A DNA stretch of 43,581 nt from a virus: the IMG/VR virus record IMGVR_UViG_3300044996_000126, positions 1 through 43,581 of that record. The stretch is one strand, 5' to 3'. Position 1 is the stretch's first letter, and every line of letters starts with the position of its first letter. Shown here one piece after another: positions 16,489 to 25,279 of this stretch. A model generated the notes under the pieces. That model ran no database searches. It was not told the origin of the DNA and saw only the letters and a list, made by a program, of their open reading frames with translations. The translations under genes and the position numbers were made by a program.

Positions 16489-17731
16489 TGATCCTGTCCG
16501 CCTCCCGCAGGACGCCACGCCACTCGTCTTCAGAGCAATCCTCCAGCCCCATGCCCGCGCTCTGGTGGAAGTACTCCGACCAGTTCTCTGATAGTCCTCC
16601 GGCCAGCGCCTTCGCCAGCGCGTAAACTCGGGTACCCGGGTAGGGCGTCAATACCGAAATGTGGGGTTTGGCTCCAACCTGTTTGAGGTGCCTACCAAGG
16701 TTCAAGGTCGCCTCAAGTTCATGTGCGGTCTCTCCAGGGAATCCGATTAGCAGATATACAACACACCGAAGCCCTCTGCCGAGGGTTAGGCTGATCGTCC
16801 TTTCAATTTCGGTGTCCGTTACTCGCTTGCCGCTCAGTTCTCGCCAACGAGGACTCGCGCTCTCCAGCCCGATGTTCACACACCGGCACCCGCCTTCGAG
16901 CAGGGCGTCAACGAGTTCCTCGTCCACGTTCTGAAGCGCAGCGTCACAAACCCACTGGAAGCCCGTCTTCGCCAACTCGCGACAGACGGCCAGACCGTGC
17001 TTCCGTACCACGCCGAAGGAGTCGTCAATCACGCGGCCCTGCTTCGTTGTCAAGCATTCTACCTCCTCGCGGACATGTCCAGGGTCTCGCGTCCGCACCT
17101 GCTTGCCGAAGACGGTCGGTGCCGCGCAGTAGGAGCAGGCGTATGGGCACCCCCTCTGCGTCTGCACCATGCCGGTGATGTAGGGGCTGTAGCGTTCGCC
17201 GCCGATGACGCATCCCCTGTCGGGCACCACCGCGTCAAGGTCTGTGACAAGCGGGGGGCGCACGATCTCGGTCCCGAAGTCCTCGAAGGCCGCCGCCGCC
17301 GCCGGATGGTCCCCCTCTCCGACGACCACGGCATCAAAGACCTTGGCCTCTTCTTCGGGCAGCAGACTCGGATGAACCCCTCCCGCCACTACTCGAATGC
17401 GTCGTTGCCGCGCGAAGGCCGCGAACTCCCGCGCCGTCTGTGCATCAACCGTGCGGTAGCTGATCCCCACAACCTCCGGCGCAAAGTCGTCAAGCGCCTT
17501 CAGGAACGGAAGGTACACGCTCTCGTCCATCCCGCGCTGCGCCGCAACCCCAAGACGCACCGGCCCGGACGGGATAGGCTGCGGGTTGCTTACGTCGTCG
17601 TGGTAGATGAGAACCTCGTGCCCACGCCCCTTCAACATCGCCGCTACCAACATCGGCCCCAAGGGGTAGGTGCAATAGACCGAGTTCGCGTAGAGACGGG
17701 CGAATGGAGGCTGGACAATCAGAACGCGCAT
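16481..17731 (-). CDS. B12-binding radical SAM enzyme
   Basis: A 416-residue protein with an N-terminal cobalamin-binding-like Rossmann domain (about 1-160; LIVQPPF, YPLGPMLVAAMLKGRGHEV, VVAGGVHPSLLPEE) and a radical SAM core with the iron-sulphur motif RGCPYACSYC (Cys195, Cys199, Cys202). Later core stretches are VNIGLESASPR and YLLIGFPGET. Family members methylate unreactive carbons or rearrange sugars, lipids or natural products. Its coupling to a methyltransferase upstream and a glycosyltransferase downstream suggests methylation or rearrangement of a sugar. This is unusual cargo for a phage. Confidence 0.9.
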   Translation of the reverse strand: MRVLIVQPPFARLYANSVYCTYPLGPMLVAAMLKGRGHEVLIYHDDVSNPQPIPSGPVRLGVAAQRGMDESVYLPFLKALDDFAPEVVGISYRTVDAQTAREFAAFARQRRIRVVAGGVHPSLLPEEEAKVFDAVVVGEGDHPAAAAAFEDFGTEIVRPPLVTDLDAVVPDRGCVIGGERYSPYITGMVQTQRGCPYACSYCAAPTVFGKQVRTRDPGHVREEVECLTTKQGRVIDDSFGVVRKHGLAVCRELAKTGFQWVCDAALQNVDEELVDALLEGGCRCVNIGLESASPRWRELSGKRVTDTEIERTISLTLGRGLRCVVYLLIGFPGETAHELEATLNLGRHLKQVGAKPHISVLTPYPGTRVYALAKALAGGLSENWSEYFHQSAGMGLEDCSEDEWRGVLREADRINA

Positions 17732-18123
17732 GGTTGATAGGTTCCCTTGACCTGTCCGGCGATACTTCCGATTCGGATGAACACTGCAGCCTGCCCTGGT
17801 GCGAGATGAGAGCCAACTTCGTCAAGCACATCCTCGGCGGTCTTGAATGTCCGAACGTGACGCGGGTTGCGATCTTTGCCTTCCGCCAGCGGGATAGAGA
17901 AGACCAACAGGCCGAAGTCCGACAGCCGCTCGCGTATCTGCCCCAAGAGTCGCTCTCCCGCTTCCTCCTCCAGGTGTTCGTATACGTCCGTCATCACTGC
18001 CACGTCGAACGGGCCTTCCGGCAGGTCGTCCTTGGCCAAGTCGGCCTCGATGTACTCGACCTCCGGCGCACGATAGAGCGCCTCCGCTAGACGGATTGAT
18101 GATGGTCTGTCAACCGCGACCAC
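17719..18123 (-). CDS. C-terminal half of a split SAM methyltransferase
   Basis: A 134-residue reading frame starting at GTG directly after an in-frame TGA (18124-18126). It carries the second half of a class I methyltransferase fold: VVAVDRPSS (end of beta 2), EYIEADL, FDVAVMTDVYEHL (motif IV/post region) and GLLVFSIPL. It is in the same frame as the piece at 18124-18399, so together they would make a normal 226-residue enzyme. It could be made by TGA readthrough, by re-initiation at the GTG, or be one part of a broken gene. Its end overlaps the radical SAM start. Confidence 0.7.
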   Translation of the reverse strand: MVAVDRPSSIRLAEALYRAPEVEYIEADLAKDDLPEGPFDVAVMTDVYEHLEEEAGERLLGQIRERLSDFGLLVFSIPLAEGKDRNPRHVRTFKTAEDVLDEVGSHLAPGQAAVFIRIGSIAGQVKGTYQPCAF

Positions 18124-18399
18124 TCACCCCTTCGTCTTCAGACGGTAGAGCCGCGTCGCAAACCCGCAACCGCAGCCGATGTCCAGTACGTTGTCGTGTC
18201 GGCCGATGTACTGGAGCACTTCGCGGTAGTGGCCGAAGTGACTGGCGATGTTTCCTATCCCGCCCGGGCTAAAGACGTTTGCGGTGTCTGCGTAGATGAC
18301 GAAGCACTCGGGGACCATGCACTCTCCGCCAGCAGCATTGTCTACCAGTGCCTGCAATTCGTCGGCGGTGATTTCCAGGGCGTCGCCCAACACTCGCAT
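18124..18399 (-). CDS. N-terminal half of a split SAM methyltransferase
   Basis: A 91-residue frame ending LKTKG at an in-frame TGA. It holds the SAM-binding motif I of a class I methyltransferase (VLDIGCGCGFATRLY, residues 71-85) but stops before the acidic residue of beta 2, which lies in the next frame. ATG overlaps the stop of the upstream methyltransferase (TGATG). Without its continuation it cannot fold as a complete enzyme. See the finding on the in-frame TGA. Confidence 0.7.
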   Translation of the reverse strand: MRVLGDALEITADELQALVDNAAGGECMVPECFVIYADTANVFSPGGIGNIASHFGHYREVLQYIGRHDNVLDIGCGCGFATRLYRLKTKG

Positions 18400-19052
18400 C
18401 AGACAGGATACCCCCCGTGGAAGAGAGACGAATCAATCCCAGGCGTCTCGTGCGGCGCGATCTTCTTTGGGCGACACGTCACCCACAACTGCTTCCGCAC
18501 CCCGTTGAGGAGACGACCGCAGTCCTCGTCTTCCATGTTCGGGAACCACAACTTCGCCCGCGCCAGCCCGTCTGTGTCAAACTCCCACCGAAGCTCCTCA
18601 ACCGTGAACAGCGCATCAAAGACCCAGTTGATCGCGAAGAATGACTCCGTGATCTGGTGCCTATGATTCACTTCGTAAGACAGCGGGTGCTGCCACGCGG
18701 GGACGACGAACCTCACCCGCGCCTCGGGTTGGCAGACGCGGTAGACTTCCGCGACGAAGTACTCCGGGTCGTCTACGTGCTCAAGAAAGTGCGAGCAGTA
18801 TACCTCCCTGACGCAATTGTCATCCAACGGGATGCCAAGGTTCAGGTCACAGAACACGTCGGCCTTGGCGTCCGGGTGCTGGTCGAAGTGGAGATACTCA
18901 TTCCCGAACTCATCAATCCCGTGGGGGAACTTCCCGCATCCCAGGTCAATACATAGGTCCTTCTCTCCGACGCGGACCCGCTCCGTCACGAGGTTCTCGG
19001 CAACCCTCTGTGTCTTCAGGGCCTCATAGTAGTGGTTTGTCTGGCGATTCAT
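18399..19052 (-). CDS. Class I SAM-dependent methyltransferase
   Basis: A 217-residue protein with motif I LCIDLGCGKFPHGID (33-47), an acidic position after beta 2 (YLHFDQHP), CDLNLGIPLDDNCVREVYCSHFLEHV (motif II/post region) and a strand near RVRFVVPAW. This is the Methyltransf_11/23 layout found in many polysaccharide operons. ATG overlaps the glycosyltransferase stop (ATGA). Methylation of a sugar is the likely role because of the surrounding glycosyltransferase, epimerase and radical SAM genes. Confidence 0.8.
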   Translation of the reverse strand: MNRQTNHYYEALKTQRVAENLVTERVRVGEKDLCIDLGCGKFPHGIDEFGNEYLHFDQHPDAKADVFCDLNLGIPLDDNCVREVYCSHFLEHVDDPEYFVAEVYRVCQPEARVRFVVPAWQHPLSYEVNHRHQITESFFAINWVFDALFTVEELRWEFDTDGLARAKLWFPNMEDEDCGRLLNGVRKQLWVTCRPKKIAPHETPGIDSSLFHGGYPV

Positions 19053-20416
19053 CGCTCGCCCCCGATCTTCAGCAGCAACTTCTCGAAGAAGTGCGCGGTT
19101 CTCTGTGGGGTACGGTGTCGCGCAGTTCTCAGTCCTTCGCGGATGAGACTCCGGCGAAGGCCATCATCGGCATAGACTCGCAGGATGGCTTCCGCCGCCG
19201 TTCTGGGGTCGTCCCCATCTACGGCCAGCCCGTTCTTTCCGGGCTCCAGGTACTCGTCTGTACCGACTGGCGTCACAACCGGGATGCACCCGCAGGCCAT
19301 AGCCTCCAACGGCGGCAATGGCGACCCCTCAATCTTGCTCCCCGAAAGGTAGAAGTCGGCCCCTGAGTAGAAGAGTGCCATCTCCTCGCGCGTCGGGTTA
19401 CAGAGGAACGTATCGACTCCGGCGTGGGAGAAGCGGCGGAACCCAGCCATCGCCAGCTTCACGTCCGGCCTCTGTTGGCGCACACGCTCCATGACCTGCA
19501 GCGGGAAGAGGTCGTTCTTGAACCAGACCCCACGGTAGATCGCGCAGACAGTGCCACGTAGATTGAAGTCGTTGATCCTGGGGGAGAAGTCGATACCGTC
19601 TACTCCGTTGCCCCCGATGTCCCCCGCGAGGTGTGTGCCGTAGTTCCTGGCGCAGGACTCCGCGACGTGACGACTAACGGAAATGTATGACAACCTCGGT
19701 TGAGTGAATGCCCGCACCGCGTCAGGTCGCGATCTCTCCTCTGGTTTCATCCATGTGGGCTCGTCGCTTTGTAGGAACCCGACCTTCCTCCCTGACACTG
19801 CCGCTTCTGCAACCTCGTTGATGGTCGGCCAGAAGGTCCCGATCACGAAGTCCGCGTCTTCGATTCCGCGAGACAAGCGCACGGGGATTGGTGCGAGGTC
19901 CGTTGCAGTCAGCAGACAATTCGGCGTTGAGATGGTGACGGTGTGCCCACGTTGCAGGAGGTACCCGCAGATCGACAGAATGACGCGCGTCCCTCCGTTG
20001 AGTTCGGTCAGCCCGTGCAGTCGGAAGGTCACAGAGAAGGGGCGGTGCGCGCGCTCGATGGGATCAAACTCATCGGTGAGGCAGGGGGACACGTCGCGGT
20101 TGAACTCCCGCAACCAATGCTCCGAAGGGAGGTCGGGCCAGATGGCCGAACGGACCTCCTTAGCGAAGGCCAATACCTCCTGTGACCGATCAATGGACGC
20201 GGGTGGCATCCCCGGCGTCGCTATGCGGCCATCGTGCCGCGCAAGGTCTTCCTCTGTCGCGAACTCGAAGGACGCAAGCAGCACGAGGTTCTTAGCCTGG
20301 AAGTCGGGTACCTCTTTGATCTCGCCCGGCTGGAAGGTCATGTTGCCGACCGAATGCTTGACGCGCCCGACATTCTTGACCTTCAGGAACCGCGTGAGCT
20401 TGCTCTCTCCCGCCAA
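19049..20416 (-). CDS. Glycosyltransferase family 4-type with N-terminal extension
   Basis: A 455-residue protein. The last 350 residues form a GT-B transferase: LNGGTRVILSICGYLLQRGHTV in the acceptor domain, and KIEGSPLPPLEAMACGC with an EX7E pair, followed by GTDEYLEPGKNGL, in the donor domain. The first 100 residues (VGNMTFQPGEIKEVPDFQA) resemble a small beta domain and could bind the acceptor or a virion protein. TTG start behind GGGAGG. It follows a virion protein gene and leads a chain of coupled methyltransferase/sugar genes. Confidence 0.85.
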   Translation of the reverse strand: MAGESKLTRFLKVKNVGRVKHSVGNMTFQPGEIKEVPDFQAKNLVLLASFEFATEEDLARHDGRIATPGMPPASIDRSQEVLAFAKEVRSAIWPDLPSEHWLREFNRDVSPCLTDEFDPIERAHRPFSVTFRLHGLTELNGGTRVILSICGYLLQRGHTVTISTPNCLLTATDLAPIPVRLSRGIEDADFVIGTFWPTINEVAEAAVSGRKVGFLQSDEPTWMKPEERSRPDAVRAFTQPRLSYISVSRHVAESCARNYGTHLAGDIGGNGVDGIDFSPRINDFNLRGTVCAIYRGVWFKNDLFPLQVMERVRQQRPDVKLAMAGFRRFSHAGVDTFLCNPTREEMALFYSGADFYLSGSKIEGSPLPPLEAMACGCIPVVTPVGTDEYLEPGKNGLAVDGDDPRTAAEAILRVYADDGLRRSLIREGLRTARHRTPQRTAHFFEKLLLKIGGER

Positions 20417-20441
20417 CCTTCGCCTCCCTCTACTCCTGCGC

Positions 20442-21266
20442 CTACAACACCTTGTCGCAGTACCGTCCGCGAACCACGACGCCGAGGTCCGTCGCGCTCG
20501 TGCCGACTTGGTCTACCTCAATCACCAAGACCTGCCCGGCCGTCAGGGTGCGGTTGGTATCCGGCGTCCCGCTGGTAGCTACCGTGTAGGGGTCGGACCC
20601 GCTGGCGACGGACGGGCGCAAGTTCTGATCGGTGAAGATGGTGGCAATCGCGCCGCCGGAGTCCCCGACATGCACGTCAACGATGTTGTTGGTGTAGAGT
20701 CCAGAGTCACCGAGCACGATCATCACGTCTTCGATCCAAAAGTCTCGGTCAACCGGGATGGTCTTGATGACTCCAGTCGTGACGACGCCTCGCACAGCCG
20801 ACTCGACCTTCGCATACTCTATCCCACGCGCTGCGACCGTCACGGTCAGCGTGTCATAGCCGTCCGAGGTGTACGTGCAGAGGAGGAACGAGGACTTGTT
20901 CGCCGGTGCCGTGTTGTCGTCGTCTACGTGCCATGTCCCGTCCTGGCAGAAGAAGACGTAGCCTGGATTGGAGGAGGCCAGTACCGCGACGCTCTGTGCG
21001 GCGACCTCGATGGAGTAGCCGATGAGCGCGACACCCTCCGCAATGTCGAGCGAGAGCCCTCCATAGACCGGGATGCTCGGTTCCATTCCGGCCAGGACAC
21101 CGCTACCCTTCGCGTCGTACCATGTGTCCTCGAAGCGGTCCTCGGCATCCTGGTCGTTCGACTCCAGGAGATCCATGTTGTCGTTCAGCTTCGAGGGGAC
21201 GACCTCTTTGCCGTCTGCCCCGAAGGTCGAAGGCGCGTCAACGGTCAGGTGGTATGTGAGCGGCAT
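20442..21266 (-). CDS. Probable tail or head appendage protein
   Basis: A 274-residue protein, acidic and beta-rich, starting MPLTYHLTVDAPSTFGADGK, directly after the stop of the sigma-like gene with CAGGAGGT upstream. The pattern SKLNDNMDLLESNDQDAEDRFEDTWYD near the N terminus, followed by a Gly/Val/Thr-rich body (GDSGLYTNNIVDVHVGDSGGAIATI), is what is seen in tail fibre or appendage subunits. No enzyme motif was found. It is placed between the giant tail protein and the sugar genes. Confidence 0.6.
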   Translation of the reverse strand: MPLTYHLTVDAPSTFGADGKEVVPSKLNDNMDLLESNDQDAEDRFEDTWYDAKGSGVLAGMEPSIPVYGGLSLDIAEGVALIGYSIEVAAQSVAVLASSNPGYVFFCQDGTWHVDDDNTAPANKSSFLLCTYTSDGYDTLTVTVAARGIEYAKVESAVRGVVTTGVIKTIPVDRDFWIEDVMIVLGDSGLYTNNIVDVHVGDSGGAIATIFTDQNLRPSVASGSDPYTVATSGTPDTNRTLTAGQVLVIEVDQVGTSATDLGVVVRGRYCDKVL

Positions 21267-21794
21267 CTACCCGACCTCCTGTGCTTCGGATGTTGCCGAG
21301 GCCACCTTACGCAGTTTCAGGATGGCCTTGTACATCGCGTTCTGAAGTCGCATTCCCTCGCGGGTCTTGTCGCCATTCCCCCACAGGTCACACCTCTCCC
21401 CGTTCAGGAAGGCATCCACATGGAACTGTTGGTTCGGGCTGAGGTTCGCACGATCCAGTATAGCGGCCAACGTCAATTTATCATCCGTCACCGCCCAACA
21501 CCCACGCCTAGTGCGACACCTCTCCGTTGACTCACTCGTCAGGCTCTCGAAAGACACCTCCCGGAACCTCGCTCGCATTATGCGCCGACTCGCGCGCATC
21601 AATTCCATCAGCCTCCGACGCCCCGCCGTGATGAACAACCCGCTACGGCGCGTGTCTCCGCCCACGGCGTCCAGCCCGGCAAACACGAACTCTCCTACAA
21701 GGTCCTCATGCTCGTACCTATCAACAAACCACCCGAGGCTTCGCAGGTACCGCGATGCCCACTCCCAAAGACAGTCTTCCTGAATAGCATACAT
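21267..21794 (-). CDS. Sigma-factor-like protein
   Basis: A 175-residue protein whose layout resembles small sigma factors. The region EHEDLVGEFVFAGLDAV (29-45) followed by FITAGRRRLMELMRASRR (54-71) is like region 2 helices that bind core polymerase and the -10 box. The C-terminal stretch LSPNQQFHVDAFLNG...LQNAMYKAILKLRK is like a region 4 helix-turn-helix, though the usual turn is atypical. It may redirect host polymerase to late genes, but the match is weak and could be chance. ATG 21792-21794 with CGAGGAG 12 bases upstream. Confidence 0.45.
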   Translation of the reverse strand: MYAIQEDCLWEWASRYLRSLGWFVDRYEHEDLVGEFVFAGLDAVGGDTRRSGLFITAGRRRLMELMRASRRIMRARFREVSFESLTSESTERCRTRRGCWAVTDDKLTLAAILDRANLSPNQQFHVDAFLNGERCDLWGNGDKTREGMRLQNAMYKAILKLRKVASATSEAQEVG

Positions 21795-21858
21795 GCTATC
21801 GGCGTTTGCTCCTCGTCATCGCGTGATCTGTGGGGCACTACATTCCTCCACCGGCAGC

Positions 21859-24800
21859 CTACACCGCTCCGACCTCCGCCCAGACGCCGTTCGCGCTCAT
21901 GGAGTAGCAGTAGATGGTACCGGCCTTGAAGCAGTAGGCATAGATGAACCCGTCCTGGCCCTCATACAGGTCACACCCGCTGGAGTCAACCCCGGTTGTG
22001 ATTGTGCTACTGCCGTCAACCGTTGTGAAGTGGTCGTGGGAGTAGGCATAGACGAAGCTGCCACCAGATATGTAGACCATGTGCTGACGGCTGCGGTCCC
22101 CAGACATACACACGGCCACGGCTTCTGCGCTTGTGATTGGTGTCGCCACGGCACTTGCTCCCCAGGCCGCACCCCAGTTGTGGCTGTCCTCGCGGACCAC
22201 TGCTCCGTCGCGGATCAAGTATAGCCGTATTCGGCCCGCGTTGTCAACGTAGCCGGTGTGAGAGGAGTCGCCGGAGGTTGAGTCCTGTTTGGGCTGCGCG
22301 TAGTGAGCGCGCGTGATGTGTGTCTGGAACCAGTGCCCAGGCCCGCTGGTATAGACGTGCTTCGTACCGCCGTCCGAGTAGAAGACGTAGAGGAAGTGCG
22401 GGAGTTGGTCGAAGCAACAGAGTCCTCTCCCGCCGGAAGGTATGGCAATTGTACGCCAGACGGCCTCGCGATTGCGGAACTCGCTGCCGGAGGTCGGTGC
22501 CGACGTGTCGCTGTCCGTGACCCCATAGTACCAGTCCTTCTCCTTGTCCGGGCCAAGGTCAAAGCGCCCAAAGCGGTCGGGCGTTGCGCTTGAATCCGCC
22601 AGCACCCACGCCCCGCCGGACAGGGGGCGTTTCCACAGGTACAACGTACCATCTCGGCGCTTCCGGTCGGTGCGGTCGCTCTTGTAGGCCAGCCCGTGAT
22701 ACCGCCCCTGCGGGTACTTGTCGTAGTAGATGACCACGCCCTCGTCGTTCTCGTCGCCCTCAAGCCCGACTATGCCAAGCGGGACCTCGATACTAACCGC
22801 CTTTGGGCAGGCCGTCACAGTTACGGAACTGTCACTTTGGAACACATGGACGTGCCGCACGTCGAAGGCGCGGAAGGTCCCGAGCATGTAGTCGTCGTTC
22901 GCGTCCTTGTTGTCATTGTCCTCCTCGGGATCGTGGTACGTGCAGTCGAGGCCCTCCTGGTACCCGATCTCGCCAGCCGTGGTCTCGGCGGCCTTGACGT
23001 AGTCAAAGACTAAGCCCGACGGGTACCCGACGTTCATCTGCCTGATCTTCAGACTACGTTCGACCGTCTCCCGTCCCTCCATCCCGTAAGGTATCGCGAA
23101 GATGCGCCTGCCGGACATACGCCCTCGAAACCCCGTGAAGTCAGAGGCCCATTGGTAAGGGTCGTAGTGCTGGAAGACATGGTGATCGTTCTCGTTGCCC
23201 TCTTTCGATAGGGCGTTGGGGTCATTGGCAAGCAGCGTCACCTCCGAGAAGGCCCACTGTTCGTTCTCCGCTGCGGAGGGAAGCACTACTTCGATGCTGG
23301 TGACGACGTGGAGTTGCGGGTCGTAGTTCCCCGCATGAGGTAGCGCAAGATCGAAGGCCACTTGGTTGACACCCGACGCAACCTCTATGTCCCAGTAGAC
23401 GGTACCCGTGCTCCATGAGAGCGTAGAAGGACTATCCGGCCCCCAGTTGTACCCTGCGTTCGTCGTATAGGGGAAGTCGAAGACCGGCTCCTTGTAGTTC
23501 ACAGTGAGACGGACGGTCCCGGCCTTCGGGGCCGTGATGTCCAACCGTCCAGCGCCCCGGTTCTTCCAGTGCCAGATGTTCTCGGGTATGCGGTCTTCCT
23601 CGGGGTCTAGAAGCTCTTCGATGTCCGTCGGCGGGTTGGCGCGGTTGTAGATGAACCCGAACTCGGCATGGTAGGCATACCCTGTCCCCGAGTCGTCGGC
23701 GTGATCGAAGAACCGCTCCATCCGTCCCGTGTAGCGCTCCGCCAACGTCAGCGTAGCCTTCGGCGCGGATGACCCTCCGACCACATCCCATACGTCGTTG
23801 TCTCCCCCGGTCGGCGTCAATCCTCCGCTGCCAACCCAATCGGCCGGTCGCGAGACGCCACTTGGTTTGACGACGCCAATGTCCCCTTCGGGGGACACAG
23901 TGAATGCGTCGCACCACTCGCTATGCGGGTCGCCAGTAAGGTCCGCAGCCGTCAACGGGTGAAGCAGCAGCGCGCACTTCTTGTCGTCTTGGTCATCTTC
24001 CGAGTCTCCAACGTCCTCGTCGTTGTCTGCCCGCCAGTCGTCAGTCACCGCCAACTGCATCACCGAGGATGAGAGTTCCTGCCACTCATAGTCGAAGCGG
24101 GAGGTGTCGTGATTGTCCTCGGTACAGGTCTTTGTCCCGGTGAATGGTTCCATCGAGGAAGACGGAGGGTCTCCGGTCCACTGGATAGGAGTCCCCTCAA
24201 CCTCAACGGCTGGGGAGGCCGACACAGAGTCGTCGAAGTGACCTGTAGCGGACTTGAATGTCACAATGCGCGGAGGGTAAATGACCCAACCGTAGTCAGC
24301 GGGGTCGGTTGACGCCGCCTCACACTGCAGCGCGATGTTTCCGTCAGGAGTAATGCGGAAGTCTGTTCCGGCGCTCCCCTCTCGCTTCCAATCTGGCTCC
24401 CCTGCGTAGGGCGCGTCCCCGCTTCCTGGGTTATAGAGGTCTGTCACGGACTGCAACGCAAACTCGCCCCACTTTAGGCCCGAGACGCGAGCGTAGCTGG
24501 TGTTGGCAGCGGGGAAGTAGTTAGACGACAGGATGCACGAGCACAGCCACGGTATGTCGCCAAGTTCCAGTTCCCCGGTCTCGGACAACGTGCGCGAGGC
24601 CGAGATAGCGCCGACGCCGGGGACCGTGGCCGTTACTGTGGCCGTTGCGTCTTCATCGGCGTACCAGGTGTAGCCCGCCGTCCGGTCCCCGAACCACAAG
24701 AACCCGCGATCAGCAGGCGCATCGTCTTCCGTCCATGCTTTGAGGTAGACACCCGAGAGGGTGATCTCCACATCTGCGGAGACCGTGTTCACCACATCAT

Positions 24801-25185
24801 GCGGGAGGTCTGGCGGGAACGGCGGAGGTTCAATCGGGGACCACTGCCAAGTATCGCCCAACCACTTGACATAGTTGACCTCGTCCGTGTCGCCACCAGC
24901 GGCAACTGAGACCTTCCAATGTGCGTAGGACCCGGTCCACTCGCCAACCCCGGATGCTCCGTCGGGCGGCGGGTCGCCGGGGTCATGCTCTACGGGCGGA
25001 CCAGTATGAAGATCACCGGATGACTGAACCGTTGCAGTTGCAAGTCCGCCGCCAATCTGGGAAGACGCTTCCAGGGGGACATAGGGGTCGGGCTCCGGCC
25101 AACTTGGGTCCGGCACAGGGAAGTTCGGAAGCTCTATGGTCCCTGACCATGCCGCAGAGAGATTGATCGCCGTTCGCGCTGCCAT
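21859..25185 (-). CDS. Very large tail/receptor-binding protein
   Basis: A 1,108-residue acidic, beta-rich protein starting MAARTAINLSAAWSG. It is rich in Asp, Gly, Thr and aromatic residues. From about residue 780 it shows repeated blades such as GTLYLWKRPLSGGAWVLADS, GRIRLYLIRDGAVV and GFIYAYCFKAGTIYCYS, suggestive of a beta-propeller/sialidase-like sheet. No enzyme active site was seen. A tail spike, fibre or baseplate wedge that contacts the host is likely. ATG 25183-25185 lies about 10 bases after the promoter -10 box with no ribosome binding site, so the message is nearly leaderless. An upstream TTG start would lie within the -35 box. Confidence 0.7.
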   Translation of the reverse strand: MAARTAINLSAAWSGTIELPNFPVPDPSWPEPDPYVPLEASSQIGGGLATATVQSSGDLHTGPPVEHDPGDPPPDGASGVGEWTGSYAHWKVSVAAGGDTDEVNYVKWLGDTWQWSPIEPPPFPPDLPHDVVNTVSADVEITLSGVYLKAWTEDDAPADRGFLWFGDRTAGYTWYADEDATATVTATVPGVGAISASRTLSETGELELGDIPWLCSCILSSNYFPAANTSYARVSGLKWGEFALQSVTDLYNPGSGDAPYAGEPDWKREGSAGTDFRITPDGNIALQCEAASTDPADYGWVIYPPRIVTFKSATGHFDDSVSASPAVEVEGTPIQWTGDPPSSSMEPFTGTKTCTEDNHDTSRFDYEWQELSSSVMQLAVTDDWRADNDEDVGDSEDDQDDKKCALLLHPLTAADLTGDPHSEWCDAFTVSPEGDIGVVKPSGVSRPADWVGSGGLTPTGGDNDVWDVVGGSSAPKATLTLAERYTGRMERFFDHADDSGTGYAYHAEFGFIYNRANPPTDIEELLDPEEDRIPENIWHWKNRGAGRLDITAPKAGTVRLTVNYKEPVFDFPYTTNAGYNWGPDSPSTLSWSTGTVYWDIEVASGVNQVAFDLALPHAGNYDPQLHVVTSIEVVLPSAAENEQWAFSEVTLLANDPNALSKEGNENDHHVFQHYDPYQWASDFTGFRGRMSGRRIFAIPYGMEGRETVERSLKIRQMNVGYPSGLVFDYVKAAETTAGEIGYQEGLDCTYHDPEEDNDNKDANDDYMLGTFRAFDVRHVHVFQSDSSVTVTACPKAVSIEVPLGIVGLEGDENDEGVVIYYDKYPQGRYHGLAYKSDRTDRKRRDGTLYLWKRPLSGGAWVLADSSATPDRFGRFDLGPDKEKDWYYGVTDSDTSAPTSGSEFRNREAVWRTIAIPSGGRGLCCFDQLPHFLYVFYSDGGTKHVYTSGPGHWFQTHITRAHYAQPKQDSTSGDSSHTGYVDNAGRIRLYLIRDGAVVREDSHNWGAAWGASAVATPITSAEAVAVCMSGDRSRQHMVYISGGSFVYAYSHDHFTTVDGSSTITTGVDSSGCDLYEGQDGFIYAYCFKAGTIYCYSMSANGVWAEVGAV

Positions 25186-25195
25186 ATCGTCACGA

Positions 25196-25224
25196 ACGGT
25201 AGCAGGTTTGCGGCGGAAGGTCAA
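25196..25224 (-). promoter_or_regulatory. Promoter of the giant tail protein gene
   Basis: TTGACC (complement of 25219-25224), 17-base spacer, TACCGT (complement of 25196-25201), placed just after a terminator hairpin. Predicted transcription starts 3-4 bases before the ATG at 25185, leaving no room for a ribosome binding site. Confidence 0.65.
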
Positions 25225-25232
25225 GCAGAAGA

Positions 25233-25252
25233 CCCCCGACCGGAGCCGGGGG
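25233..25252 (-). terminator. Hairpin terminator closing the TIGR-Tas-like unit
   Basis: An inverted repeat CCCCCG (25233-25238) / CGGGGG (25247-25252) with an 8-base loop is followed on the minus strand by TCTTCTGCTT. It lies just beyond the downstream repeat array and directly before the next promoter, so it isolates the array-gene-array transcript. Confidence 0.65.
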
Positions 25253-25279
25253 CCTCTACTTTGTGGCGCTACCTTAGTG

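Noticed and set aside
18124-18126. Genome-wide reassignment of TGA to tryptophan
   Set aside because: Many other genes here end in TGA at overlaps with the next start codon, so TGA is a normal stop; only this one gene is affected.
19704-21530. 608-codon plus-strand open frame
   Set aside because: It spans three minus-strand genes and their junctions, and its composition is that of a reverse-complement shadow.
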